Shown one piece after another: positions 31,643-42,439 of a stretch of DNA of 64,000 nucleotides. Origin of the DNA: Pyropia haitanensis (Eukaryota; Rhodophyta; Bangiophyceae; Bangiales; Bangiaceae); assembly GCA_008729055.1 (NCBI GenBank), contig SDUX01000008.1, positions 496,001 to 560,000 on the forward strand. The letters run 5' to 3'. Both the position numbers and the translations under genes were made by a program. The number at the start of each line of letters is the position of its first letter. Position 1 is the first letter of the stretch. Below the pieces are notes generated by a model. That model saw only the letters and a list, made by a program, of their open reading frames with translations, ran no database searches and had not been told where the DNA came from.

Positions 31643-34152
31643 GGCCGCGCAGAGGGAGAAGGACGGATGCCACTCTGGCCAGGCACCCCGGTCATCACCG
31701 CCAGGGGGTCGCTGGGAGGGGCAGGGAGAGGGGGCCCCTGACTTGTGCGTTGGACACAGCTGCGCGGCCTGCACTTGCACTTACACTGCACCAGGACAAC
31801 TTAGCTGCGTGTAATGGGATCACATTGGAAGTCACAGTCACTTTGGATTGAACTTATGGATCATTGGGAATGAGACAGGCCTTGTGCTCGACTGGCATCT
31901 TGGAGGCGCTGGGGCACTCATCGTCCGCAATGCTCCCCGTCTGATCCCGCTCCGCTCGTAAACGCGCTCTTGTGCTCTTCTCCCAACACTGTAGCGTTGA
32001 TGACTGCTTGTCGAGTTGGTGCCCGCGCGCATTGTAGAAGTCATAGCCTGGGTCGTCAGGAAGGTTGCAGCTTGTCGTGCTGCAACGCGGCGAGTCCTGG
32101 ACCAGGACATCCACAAGTTGTGTCCAAGCACGAACGCTGCAGCAGACAGCCGTCGTACCACCAGGCACTATCAGCACTCAATGCGCGACGTAGCATGCCG
32201 CACGCTATGCGGCGCAAGCAGCCCACGTCGACGCCACCCACTGGAGAATAAGAGATGGTTTGCTGTGCACAAGCTTCCCTGCGAGCCGACACAGAGGCAG
32301 TCGTCCGAGTCAGAGAACGATTCCACATGAATGGTGTCCCTTTCGGGGGGATAGAGGAGAGTCAGCGCCCACGTGATGATGACGCTTGACTCTCTCCTCC
32401 CCTTCTCCGTAGGCTTGCCAAGAGACAAACTGCCCACGAGGACCACTTGAGCATTGGCGCTGTGGTCGGGGACGTCCGTCACTGGACTACAAAAAGAAGA
32501 CAAGAGAGGTGCCGCAACCACGGTCCGTCCTCGACTCGCGAGGGGGGGACGCATACAGCTCTTGCTGTATGCCCCGAGGCTCGTTGAAGAAGGTTACCAG
32601 AGAGGGAAAGAAAGAGGCGCCGCATGGAGACGCTACTCAGCAAAGCAGGGCCCATCCGAAACGCGCAAGCGACGCACACTGCTCGCTGTATGCGCCGAGG
32701 ATCGTTGAAGGAGGGTGCTCCTGCTTGCATGAAGCCATACCGAGCGTACGTAGTCGCGGACGCGCGCGGCTTCGCCACGCGGTTCGTGCGCGCTGCACGC
32801 GTCAAACCGCGGGGGGAGAGGAAAGAGGGAGGCTTCCGCCCGTGCGGGCTTTCGGGAGCGCCGCGTGCCGCAGCCGAGACGCGGACTGATACGTTTGGCC
32901 GTTCCAAAAGCGGAGCTGTACGTAGCGCCGGCCGCGGTCTGCCATGTGCATCCACCCCCCAAACTGAAGCCCCCTGGAGTCTCCCCGGTGCAAAAATGGA
33001 GGACGGATGCGCTCGCCCGAGATCTGGCAACAGGGCAACGGCCGGCCACGTGCCGGTGGTCCCCGAGCAGCGGGCCAGGGGGTGTGCAGCGGAGCCGCAC
33101 GAAGGGGCGCCCCCGGGCACCCCAAGCACGACATTACGAAACATAGCCGGCCAATGGGGGACCGTCGCCACCCACTTCTTCCCTTCATCCGCGCACAGCG
33201 GCTCGAGGTGCCGTGGACACGGCGCCGCTTGAGATCCAGGCTCCGCCCACCACAGTGCCACACTGTTTCGGTGTGGGGCGGGGGCGGTCCATGGTTCAGA
33301 CGACCGCGGCACGCGCGCACGGCACCGAAATCTCGACCGTATCTGTGAGCTGGCGGCTGTGCCGCCCTGTCAGGGTCCACGGCAAAGGTGCTCGGGCGGG
33401 CGGGTTGGCCCCCTCTGAAAAGCACTCTAGACTGATAGCGTGTCCGCACGGTAGTCGGCCACGGAGGGCGGCTGTGTCGGCCACTCCAAGCCTGCACAAG
33501 CCGTGCATCAAGGTGGCCAACTCACGGACTGCGGTCGGGCACGCGCGGTTGCCTGGTTGGTCGCGCCTTGCCAGTGGGACTAGACGGCCTCCCGCCCGCC
33601 CGGCGGCCCGACCCGGCAACGGCCAAAATATAGTCACTTATCATCTCGACGGTCATGCTCTTTTCACGCCGCACCCCAGAAGAGGTTCAGAGGCCTTTGA
33701 GGCGGTCCTGGCGCGGTGCGGGCCGTCGTTTTCAACGAGCTGTTCGCCGCGCTGCACCGGCACGCGCCGACGGCGAGGGGGGGGTGGGGCAGGTGTTCAC
33801 GCCCGCCCAAGGCGGGACGAGGGGTGGACGCCCGCCCGAGGCGCGGTCTACCAATCAGCGCCGGCGGCCGCCGCCGTTGTTCTCCCCGGCCCCCCCCCCG
33901 CGGGGGCCCCTCCCACGCGACGCACTCCGCTGCTCGCCCACAACGGTGGCGGTTGGCACCGCACCGGGCGTGCGCGGCGTGTACGAGGGGCGGCCGGCCG
34001 TGTCTGGGAGGGACCCCCAGTCCTTTCTCCTGCCAGTCTCTGCCACGCCCCAGCCCCGCCCGCCCGCCTTCGACGCCCACCCCGCTGTGCTAGTCTCATC
34101 CCGCTGAAGGCCGCAGCCTCGAGAGCAGAGTCGTGGCCGCGGTCCCTTCTTT
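31643..34152. other. Gene-poor region between CLC and bZIP genes
   Basis: No gene recognised over 2.5 kb. Composition between 31800 and 32500 is markedly less GC-rich. A diverged direct repeat with a period of about 123 bases lies at 32548-32722. The last 150 bases are C/T-rich in part and may be the leader of the bZIP gene. Confidence 0.45.
32548..32722. repeat. Diverged direct repeat, two copies about 123 bp apart
   Basis: Copy 1 starts at 32549 (GACGCATACAGCTC) and copy 2 at 32671 (GACGCACACTGCTC). Both continue with GCTGTATGC-CCGAGG and a shared ATCGTTGAAG / CTCGTTGAAG end. Similarity covers about 46 bases with few differences and a one-base gap. This is a decayed tandem unit in non-coding DNA. 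Confidence 0.75.
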
Positions 34153-35409
34153 ATGCTGTGGACGCTCCACGTCCCGTCGAGCCCTCTCTATCCTATCCCC
34201 TCACAAGGCGGGCGCTCCCTCATCCCGTCCTCCAGCCTTCCCCCCAGCTCCGAGTGGCACGCGAAGCTCGGGTGCGATGGCCCCCGCCCCTCCCTCTGGG
34301 CGCGTGCCGCCCCCCCCCCCCCCATCCCCTCCCTCGCGTGCTTCACTGACCAGGTCATCCGCATCCGCTCGGCGGTGGCGTCCTCCATCAGGGCCTGCCC
34401 GCCGCCTGCCCCGCCGCCGGCGCCGCCGCCCGTGGAGACGTCGCCGTGCTCCTCGGGCGGCAGCTCCGCCACCTCCAATGCCGCGTCCACGTCGGCGGCC
34501 GCCGCCGCCGCGGCGGCGGCGCCGCGACCGGACGGCGTGACTCCCGACGCGGTCGCGGCGGCCGCCACCGCCGCCGCGTCGGCGGCGGCGGCGTCGGCTG
34601 GTGGCGGCACGGGTGGCGGCAGCGGCGGCGGCGGCGTGCCGCGGCGGCCTCGAGGTCGGCGGCGAGGCATGGCGGGGGCGGCCTGCCCGTCCCCCCCCCC
34701 TGTCCCTCGCACCACCCGCACCGCCGAGGTGCTCGCCGGCACGCCGCTCACGCCAGAGATGACCGCGACCCTCCCCGAGTTTGCGCTCCTCTCCTCCTCC
34801 CGCCTCGCGCGCGCGTGGCTGACGCCCCCCGCCCCGCCGGCAGGGGCGGGCAACAGTGGCAGCGGCAGCGGCGGCGGCGGCGGCGGCGGCGGCGGTGGCA
34901 GGGAGGCGGACAACATGCCAACCCCAATCCTGACGCCCGCGGGCCTGGCGGGCGCCATTGCGTGGGAGCGGGTGGTGAGCCTGGTGCCGTCGGCGGCGAG
35001 TGAGGACGGCGAGCCGGCGGCCGCGGCCGCGGCGTTTGGGCCCGCCGGCGAGGCGGGGCCGACGCTGCTCGCGCTGTCCAACCTGGCGGTGCCCGTGCAC
35101 CCCGCGGCGCCCGCGGCGGCGGACGGGACCCCGCGGCCGCCGCTGCCGACCGACGAGGCCGACGCGGACCTGGTGTGCCTGTCGCTGATTGCGGACATCG
35201 AGCGGGACTGGGGACCGCTCGTCACGGGCGGCCGGTTCTTCTCGGCGCCCACCTCGCGGGGCGTCTTCCATACCCGCACCCAGGAGCTCGTCACCGTTGC
35301 GTCGTGCGCGGCGACGGTGCGGGGGGCGGCGACCGGGGCGGGTGCCACCGCCGGTGGGGGCGCCGGCAGCGGCGGCAGCGATGGGGGGGGCGGCGGCGTC
35401 GGCTCGGCA

Positions 35410-35440
<31 letters not shown>

Positions 35441-36408
35441 CCGCAGCAGCGGCCGCCGATGGCGGCGGCGCCGCCATCACCGGTGAGGTCATCAACATTG
35501 AATACTACAAGCCCGACCTGACGGGCGACGGCGGCGGCATGGGCATCCTCACGTCTGTCCTGCGGCGCCCCGCCGGCGGCGACGGCGGCTGCGGCGGCGG
35601 GCGGCCCGAGATTACGCTCCTCGCCCGCATGAGCGCCTACTGCACGCGCGTCGACGGGCCCGGCTCGGGCGGCGCGTGGGGCGCCGCCGCCGCCGCGGCG
35701 GGCGGGCAGGTGCTGGCCAGCCTCGCCGTCGCGGGGCGCATGTGGTCGGGCTCGTACGGCTGCGGCTACGCGCCGTCCCCCGCCGGGGGTGCGGGGGCGG
35801 GCGGAAGCGCCGCGGCCATAGCCACCGCGGCGAGCTGTGGTGGCGGCGGCGGCGGGGGGGCGGCGGGCGCGGCGGTGCCGCTGGTCATGGCGCTGTCGCC
35901 GTGTGGGGCGGCGGGCTCCTTCCGGCTGCGCTCACGGGCGGTCGCGGCGCTCGCGCCGCCGCGCGTGCAGCGGCCGCTGGCCGACGTGTCCCGGTCGTCA
36001 TCGTCGGCGGCGGCGGCGGCGGCCGACGGCGCGCCGTGGGCCGCCTGGGGCTGGCGGCCCGCCGCGTTTGACGCTGCCGCCGCGGCCGCCGCCGACGGCG
36101 GCGGCCCCCCCGCGGCGGCCCTCCGGTCGGCCATTGCCGCGGCCGCCGCGGCGGCCGTCGCGGGCGCCACGGCCGGCTGCGGCGGCGGCGGCGGCGGCGG
36201 CGGCGACGGCTGCAGCGGCGACGGCGGCGGCTGTGTCGGCGGCGGCCTCGGCGGCGCGGGCGCGGAGCTGGTGCTCGCCGGCGGCGGCCGCGGCCGGCGG
36301 CCGCGGCGGCGGCGGGTCAACCTGGACGAGGTGGCCGACGAGCGGGCGCGGCTGCGGATCGTGCGGAACCGGGAGGCGGCCAAGCGGAGCAACCAGCGGC
36401 GGCGGCCC
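34153..36408 (+). CDS. bZIP-type transcription factor (end unresolved in G runs)
   Basis: One frame runs from ATG 34153 through Ala/Ser/Gly-rich sequence with several ordered blocks: GTPLTPEMTATLPEFALLSS, DADLVCLSLIADIERDWGPL, GEVINIEYYKPDLTGDGG, RPEITLLARMSAYCTRVDG. At 36340-36405 it reads DEVADERARLRIVRNREAAK followed by RSNQRRR. This is the DNA-contacting basic region of bZIP proteins (N-x7-R: N-R-E-A-A-K-R-S-N-Q-R), preceded by an Arg-rich nuclear-localisation-like stretch. Directly after it come G runs of 11-24 bases (36409-36503) in which every frame turns into poly-Gly, so the leucine zipper and the stop cannot be read. The start is uncertain too: ATG 34669 (MAGAACPSPPPVP) lies in the same frame, and an intron acceptor at about 34350 (GACCAG) is possible. 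The given end is the last readable codon, not a real stop. Confidence 0.68.
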
Positions 36409-37364
36409 GGGGGGGGGGGGTGGCCAAGGGGGGGGGGGGGGGGGCGCCGCCGACGCGCGAGGGGGGGGGAGGGCCGGGGGGGGGGGGGGGGGGGGGGGGG
36501 GTGGGAACGGCCGCCGGGCTGCCCGAGCTGGGCGGGGGGGGCGGCGGGTGAAAAAGAGACGCGCGCGCGCGGCGCGCGCCCCGTCCACCGCCACCGCTCC
36601 CCACCCCTGGCGGCGTCGCGCCGCCACCGCCGCCGCCGCCGCCGCCGCTGCCGCGCGCGGACCGGCCGCCGCGGCGGCCGCCGCGGCCGCACGTGTCCCT
36701 ACGCCCTGCTGTGCCACCCGCGCGGCGCGTGCGGCGGCGCGCGGTGCCGCTGCCGCTGGCGTCGGGGGGCGTACACGCCACGCCGCCGCCGCGTGTCCCC
36801 GTTCCTGGGGGGATGGCCAGTGTCCCGACGGCGGGGGCCTGCGTGGTGGGTGGCGCCGGCGGACGGGGGGGCGGGGGGGGGGGGGGGGGGGGGAGGGGCG
36901 CCGCGGCCGACGCGGGGGGGGCGACGGGCCGGGTGGGGGGGGTGGGCGCAGCCCCGCGCCGCCGCCGTGACGGGCGCGACGCGCGCCGCCGGCGGGCGCG
37001 GGCGGTGGGCCGCGGCGGCGGCCGAGGCGGCGACGCCCGGGGTGCCGCCGCGCGGCCCGTCGGCGGGGGGGTCACGCCGCGCCCGGCGCCGGCGCCCCCG
37101 CGGGGCGGCCGCGGGGCGACGCGGCTGCTGCGCCGTGGTGGCGGCGGCACAACCCGCGGGCGGGCGCGGCGCAGCCAAGACAGTCGCGGCGTGTGCGACT
37201 GGCAAAGAGTCCCCGACCGCTGCCACCTCCCCCGCAGCGCTTCTTTGCACCCGCTCCCGTGCGTCCCCTCCACCCCACCTCCAATGCACCTCCCCCACCC
37301 CACCTCGCACCCTATGCATCCCCCCACACCCAGCCGCCTATTCCCCCCCCCCCCCCCCCCCCCT
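36409..37364. other. G-run-rich segment between bZIP basic region and CDC73
   Basis: It contains the longest G runs of the window (for example 36479-36501) and then GC-rich sequence that is open in several frames but shows no recognisable protein. It should contain the missing end of the bZIP gene. A pyrimidine-rich stretch ending CCCCCGCAG near 37235 resembles an intron acceptor on the + strand. Confidence 0.5.
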
Positions 37365-38196
37365 TCAGTACTCTAAATGCGGCGCCTTGGCGCGCGCCCA
37401 CTCGTCCACCGCCCGCCAAAACGCCTCGACGACGCGCGGGTCCTCGTGGCGCTTCTCCCGCGCCAGCGGCAGCCGCGTGACGGGCCAGGCCGCCACCCCC
37501 CCCCGGATCGGCTCGTCCGCATAGTGAAAGTAGACGCCGAGCACCGACCGGAGCGCGTCGAGGACGCCCGCGCCGACGGCCTTGCCGGCCCCGCGCAGCG
37601 GGCCGGCGACCATCGGCCACCCCGAAAACTGCCACTCCTCGCCCGTCACGACGACGGCGAGGACGCGCGTCCAGTCGGCCGGGGATAGGCGCGACGGGTT
37701 GGACACGAGCACGTACGGGGTGGGGCCGCCCGACCGGCCGCCGGCCGCGCGGGTGATGCGCGTCGTGCCCGCGGGGGGGGGGGCGCCCGCCGCCTTGCGC
37801 GCCGCGCGGGCGGCGGCGGTGGTGGCAAAGCGGCCGCCGCCGAGGAGCGTCGGCGCGTTGGCCATCGTCACGAGCGCGCGGGGGCTCGCCGACACGAGGA
37901 TGATGGGCGTCCGGTCGGCGGGGGGGGCGGGGCGCCCGCCGCCGCCGCCGCCGGCCGGCAGCCGCCGCCGCGGCGCAGACGCCAGGGGCGCGTGTGGCCG
38001 CGACGGCACGCCCGCGGCGGACCCGACGGGGGTGCTGCCGGCGCTGCCGCCGCCGCCGCCGCCGCCGGCCCCGCCGGCAGTCTTGAAGCTCCCCGCCGGG
38101 TCAATGCCGAGCGCCCCAAAGTCCGTGCCCAGCTGCTCCCGCCACACCCGCTCCTCTGACACCTTGTACCGGTCGCCGCGGGGGTCCACCTCGACC

Positions 38197-38250
<54 letters not shown>

Positions 38251-39635
38251 GCGGCGCCCCCCGCGCCAGTCACCGACCGCCCCGCCTCGTCCGCCGCGCG
38301 CACGTCCTTGCGGGCGGCCATGAGCGCGGCGAGGGCGGGCCGAAACGCCTTTTTCGCAATCAGCCCCGCGTCGCGGCGGCAGACGCGCGGCCAGCCGCCG
38401 GCGCCCGCGGTGGTAATCAGGGGCGGGGGGGGGGGGCGCCGCGGCAGCGACGCCGCGGCCAGCGCGTCGAGGCGGGCGTCGGGGAGGCACAGCACCGCCG
38501 CCGCGGCGGCGGCGGTCGCCAGGTGCAGCGGCCCGTCGGCGGCGTCGCCGCCGTCGGCGTCAATGTCCATGCCGCCGCCGCCGCCGCCATCGTCGAGGGG
38601 GGCGACGGCGCCGCCGCCGGCGGCCGCCTTGGCCGCCGCCCCGCCCCCAGCCGCCGCGTCCGCGTCGCCCCGCCTGCCCGCCGCGGTCGCCGCGGTCGCC
38701 GCGGCCGCCGCGTCGGGCGCGTCCACCGCCATCCCCGCGGTGGCGCCCTTGCCGCCCACCGCGCCGGGGGCCAACGCGGCCGTCGCGGCGGCGGCGGCGG
38801 CCCCCATCGACGCAGCGCCCCCCAACCCCCCGGCCCCCGTGACGCCGCTCGCGGCGGCCGCCCCCAACGCCGCCGCCGCCGCCGTTGCGGACGCCCCCGT
38901 CGACGCGGCGGCCGCGGCGGCGGCCGCGGCAGCGGCGGCGGCTGCTGCGGCGGCCGCGACGGCGGTGCCGCCGCCGCCGACGCTGCCGACGCCGCCGCCA
39001 CCGACGCCGACGCCGCCGCCCGCGGCCGCCCCCGCTGCCGACACGCGGAGGCCCGCGACAGACTCCACCTCCCCCGACAGGTACGCGACGAGGTCCCGCC
39101 GGTCCTGTACCGCGACGCGGCCGACGCCGGCAGCCTCGGCGCCGCGGATGTAGGTGCGGAAGTCGGACGTGCGGGAGAGCCATTGGAAGGCGGCGGTGGC
39201 GGTGGTGTAGGCCTCGGCCGTGCCACGGCGGCTGTGGTAGGCCTGCGGAGGCAGAAGGGGGGGAGGGGCAGAGGGGGGCACGGGCGCACCGGGGACAGAG
39301 GGTCAGGCGCAGAGGCGGGTGGCACGGTGAGTGGGTCAGCACACCATCCCGGCCAAGGGAGCGAGGGGGGAGGGTGACCGGCGTAGGCCCAAGAACAGTG
39401 CCTCCCCAGGAGCTTGGGCATAGCACATTCCCATGCGCGACATCGCACGGCATGGCGCACGGTCGCCGGCCCCCCCCGCGCCCTCGTCATTGGCCCCTCA
39501 CGGCGCGCTAGCAACACGTACCGTCTCGGCGTCACGGGGCAGCAGCGTCTTGCCGCCCAGCACCACGTGCTCATCCGTCAGCGTGATTTCCTCATCCCGC
39601 GAGATGGCCTCCCGCATCGCCGCCAGCGGCTCCAT
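37365..39635 (-). CDS. CDC73: CDC73 (parafibromin) subunit of the Paf1 complex, one intron
   Basis: CDC73 belongs to the Paf1 complex, which travels with RNA polymerase II and supports elongation and histone modification in the nucleus. Exon 1 (39635-39522) encodes MEPLAAMREAISRDEEITL ... LLPRDAET, the family N-terminus. Exon 2 (39242-37365) continues AYHSRRGTAEAYTTATAAFQ ... DRRDLVAYLSGEVES, matching the conserved 'R-x-D-L-x-x-Y-L-x-G' block. The last 180 residues (about 484-663) are the Ras-like C-terminal domain: RTPIILVSASPRALVTMANA, then DWTRVLAVVVTGEEWQFSGW, then the 'H-E-D-P-R-V-V-E-A-F-W' helix. The middle is Ala/Gly-rich and longer than in animals. The total of 663 residues is somewhat longer than human parafibromin. 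The start could also be Met7 at 39617. The gene is head to head with the pheophytinase-like gene. Confidence 0.93.
39243..39521 (-). other. Spliceosomal intron in CDC73
   Basis: Read on the minus strand it begins GTACGTG and ends CTCCGCAG, 279 bases, phase 0. It joins the conserved N-terminal block (ending RDAET) to AYHSRRG, as expected from the family alignment. Confidence 0.88.
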
Positions 39636-40843
39636 CGTGGCGGCGGCCCCGCGGCGGCAGCACCGGGCGGGCGACGCCGGGCGGGCACGGCGGCAGCAGG
39701 GACGGTAGCGGCGGCGGCGGCGGCGGCAGCGGCGGTCGCAGCGGCGGTGGCGGTGGCGGTGGCGGCAGCGGCGGCGGCGGCTGTGTCGGCGGCGGCGGCG
39801 GCGGCGGTGGCAGCGGCAGCGGCAGCGGCGTCGGCGGGACAAGGACGCACACCCGCCGCGGCGGCGGCAGCAGCAGGCCCCACCAGTGGCAGCGGCAGCG
39901 CAAACAGGAGGGTGGCGACGCCGACCGGCCGCCCGCGGCGGGCCGCGGCGCGGGGAGAGGCGGCGGCGGGCGCGGCCGCCGAGCCGGGGGGGCCGATCAG
40001 TGGCGGCGGGAAAGCCGCGACATCAGACACGGCGGCGGCCGGCGCGGCGGCGGCGGCGGTGGTGCCGCTCGCAGCACAGCGGCACAACCGCCGGCGCGGG
40101 GGGGACGGCACCACGCGCGGGCAGGCGGGCGGGCGGGCGGGCGGGCGGGCGGGCGGGCGGGCGGGCGGGCGGGCGGGGGGGCGGCGCGGGGGAGGAGGGC
40201 GGCGGCCCTTGCGGGTCTGCGGCGGTCGGGAGTGGGGGGCGCGGCGGCAACGGCAGCGCGCGCGTTGGCGCCGGGCGCGGCGTTTCCGCGGGTAGTTCCG
40301 CCACGGGATGGGTGGGGATGGAAACACACGGGGGTTTTCGCCTGCCCAACACGTGGGTCGGTGGATCACGGATTTGCTCCGGCCACGGCAGCGAAACTTG
40401 TGCGGTGGCTCGAGCAAGTCCTTCTTGGCCCGTTCTTCCACTCTGCACGGCCCTGCGCCTGGATATTTTCTTCGCGGCCACCACGCAGATGCGCACCGGC
40501 CCGCAACAGACACCAACCGCCACGGTGGGCAATGAATGCTCGGCGTGCAGCGCGTGACCTGCCCGCCCCCACCGTGCCCGCCACCGTCGCTAGCCGCGCC
40601 GTCATTGGCGGCCGTCGGCCTGCACGTCCTGTCTGCCGCTGTTGACGACCTCCTCTCCCGGTATCTCCTCTTTCCGTGCGGACGCGTCCTTTTATTTTTT
40701 TTTTGTCCACGCTGCCGTCTGGTCCCATCGAGCGTCTCCTCTTTCCGGCCCCGTCCTCTCTCTCTTTTTTGTTTTCACCCCGCCGCGACGCCCACGCTGG
40801 GCCCGCCCGCCCGCTGGTCGGCGCGCCGGCCGCCGCGGGCGCG
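39636..40843. other. Divergent intergenic region between CDC73 and the pheophytinase-like gene
   Basis: The probable shared promoter region. It holds a 13-copy GGCG repeat (40124-40175) and, before the + strand gene, a C/T-rich leader with T runs (40650-40790). No gene recognised. Confidence 0.5.
40124..40175. repeat. Tandem tetranucleotide repeat (GGCG)x13
   Basis: Thirteen perfect GGCG units in the region between the divergent CDC73 and hydrolase genes. Such runs of G tracts can form G-quadruplexes and are easily miscounted in sequencing. Confidence 0.95.
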
Positions 40844-42439
40844 ATGGCGTTCCTTCCCCCCCCCCCGCCGCCGCGGTGGACCCGCCAGCAGGTGGCGGCG
40901 ACGGGCGTGCCGCCGCGGCGGGCGGGCGGCGCAGCGGCGGGCGGGCGGCGGCTGCCGGGCACGGCGGTCACCGTCTGTGCCGCCGCGGCGGGTCACCCGC
41001 ACCCAGACGGGCCGCCGCCGCGGGCGCAGGCGGCCATCCCCCGTGGCGTGGCGGCCTTTTCTGATGACCCGTCTGTCAGCCGTCGGTCACCGCCGCCGCC
41101 GCCGGCGGTCCCCGCCGCGGACGCCGCCGCCGACGGCGCGGCCGACGCGGCGGCAGCGGCTGCGGTGGACTACCTCTGCCCCGAGGGGCACTACTGGGAC
41201 TGGTTTGGCGGGCGCGTCCACTACGTGACGGCCGGCACGGCGGGGCCGCCCGTCCTGATGCTGCCGGGCTTTGGCGTCGGCACCTTTCACTGGGAGGACA
41301 ACCTGGTGGACCTGGCGCGGGACCACCGGGTGTTTTGCATGGACAAGCTCGGCCTCGGCCGCTCCCTGCCGGCGCCCCCGCAGCCAGACGCTGAGGCCGC
41401 CGCGGGCAAAGCGGCGGCGGCGAGCGACGTGGCGACGGCGGCGCTCCCCCCCCTTGGCGTGGACCTGTGGGCGGTCCAGGTCACCGCCTTTGTCGAGTCG
41501 GTCATTGGGGAGCCCGTCTACCTCGCGGGCAACTCCCTCGGCGGCCTCGTTGCGCTCACCGCCGCGGCGGCGCGGCCCGACCTTGTCCGCGGGGTGGTCC
41601 TCCTCAACGCGGCGCCCTTCTTCGGCGCCCTCCCCCACCCGGCCACCTCCCCACGCCTTCACGCCGCCATCACCGTGCCGCTCCGGTCGTCGGGGGTGGC
41701 GCGGTGGGTGCTGGCCCGGTTCTGGTCCAACCTCCGCCACCCGCCCACGCTCACCCGGCTGCTGCGGCTCGTCTACGCGACGCCCGCCCGCGTGACCGAC
41801 ACGCTCGTCGACCAAATCCTGGCGCCGACGCGCGTCGACGGCGCGTTTGGCCGCTTCGCGGCGATGCTACTGTCGAGCCGCGGGGAGCGGGGCTTTGACG
41901 ACGCCCTCGACGTGGTCGCCGCGGCGGGCGTGCCGCTGGCCATGATCAATGGCCGGGAGGACGTGTGGGTGGTGCCCGCGTGGGGGCACCGCGTCAAGCG
42001 GCGCGCGCCCGAGACCGCGTACTTTGAGCTCAGCCCGGCGGGACACTGCCCGCACGCCGAAGCGCCCGCCGCGGTCAACGCGGTGCTCCGCGCGTGGGTG
42101 GCTGCGGTGGAGGGGGGGGGAGAGCTGCCGATGCGTGAAGTCGACGCCGCGACGGGCGCGCCCGCCGCGGCGACGGACGGCGACGGCAGTGACGACGACC
42201 ACGACGGCGGCGGCGGCGGCGGTGGCGGCGGTGGCGGCGACGGCGGCGCGCCCGCCCTCGGGCCCGACACGGAGCACGCCGTCTTTGACGGCGTTAGCGT
42301 GCGGCGGCTGACGGGGCGGCCGCGGGGGTGGCTGGAGCGGCTGATGACGCGCAGCGTCATCGCCACGTTTATTGCATCGTCGCTGCAGACGCTGGCAGAC
42401 CACCCGGAGATTTCGCAGCTGGACATTGGCGGCTGGTGA
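40844..42439 (+). CDS. PPH: Alpha/beta hydrolase, pheophytinase-like, plastid
   Basis: The protein has 531 residues and starts MAFLPPPPPPRWTRQQVAAT; the first 100 residues look like a plastid transit region. The hydrolase fold starts near residue 112 (EGHYWDWFGGRVHYVTAG) and continues PPVLMLPGFGVGTFHWEDNL and RVFCMDKLGLGRSLP, a pattern typical of pheophytin pheophorbide hydrolases and their close relatives. The catalytic triad is visible: S231 in AGNSLGGLVAL, D373 in INGREDVWV and H401 in PAGHCPHAEAP. A C-terminal extension with a Gly/Asp linker ends FIASSLQTLADHPEISQLDI. Pheophytinase removes phytol from Mg-free chlorophyll during chlorophyll breakdown; other plastid hydrolases share the fold, so the exact substrate is inference. 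ATG 40844 follows a C/T-rich leader, which supports it over upstream ATGs. Confidence 0.82.
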   Translation: MAFLPPPPPPRWTRQQVAATGVPPRRAGGAAAGGRRLPGTAVTVCAAAAGHPHPDGPPPRAQAAIPRGVAAFSDDPSVSRRSPPPPPAVPAADAAADGAADAAAAAAVDYLCPEGHYWDWFGGRVHYVTAGTAGPPVLMLPGFGVGTFHWEDNLVDLARDHRVFCMDKLGLGRSLPAPPQPDAEAAAGKAAAASDVATAALPPLGVDLWAVQVTAFVESVIGEPVYLAGNSLGGLVALTAAAARPDLVRGVVLLNAAPFFGALPHPATSPRLHAAITVPLRSSGVARWVLARFWSNLRHPPTLTRLLRLVYATPARVTDTLVDQILAPTRVDGAFGRFAAMLLSSRGERGFDDALDVVAAAGVPLAMINGREDVWVVPAWGHRVKRRAPETAYFELSPAGHCPHAEAPAAVNAVLRAWVAAVEGGGELPMREVDAATGAPAAATDGDGSDDDHDGGGGGGGGGGGDGGAPALGPDTEHAVFDGVSVRRLTGRPRGWLERLMTRSVIATFIASSLQTLADHPEISQLDIGGW

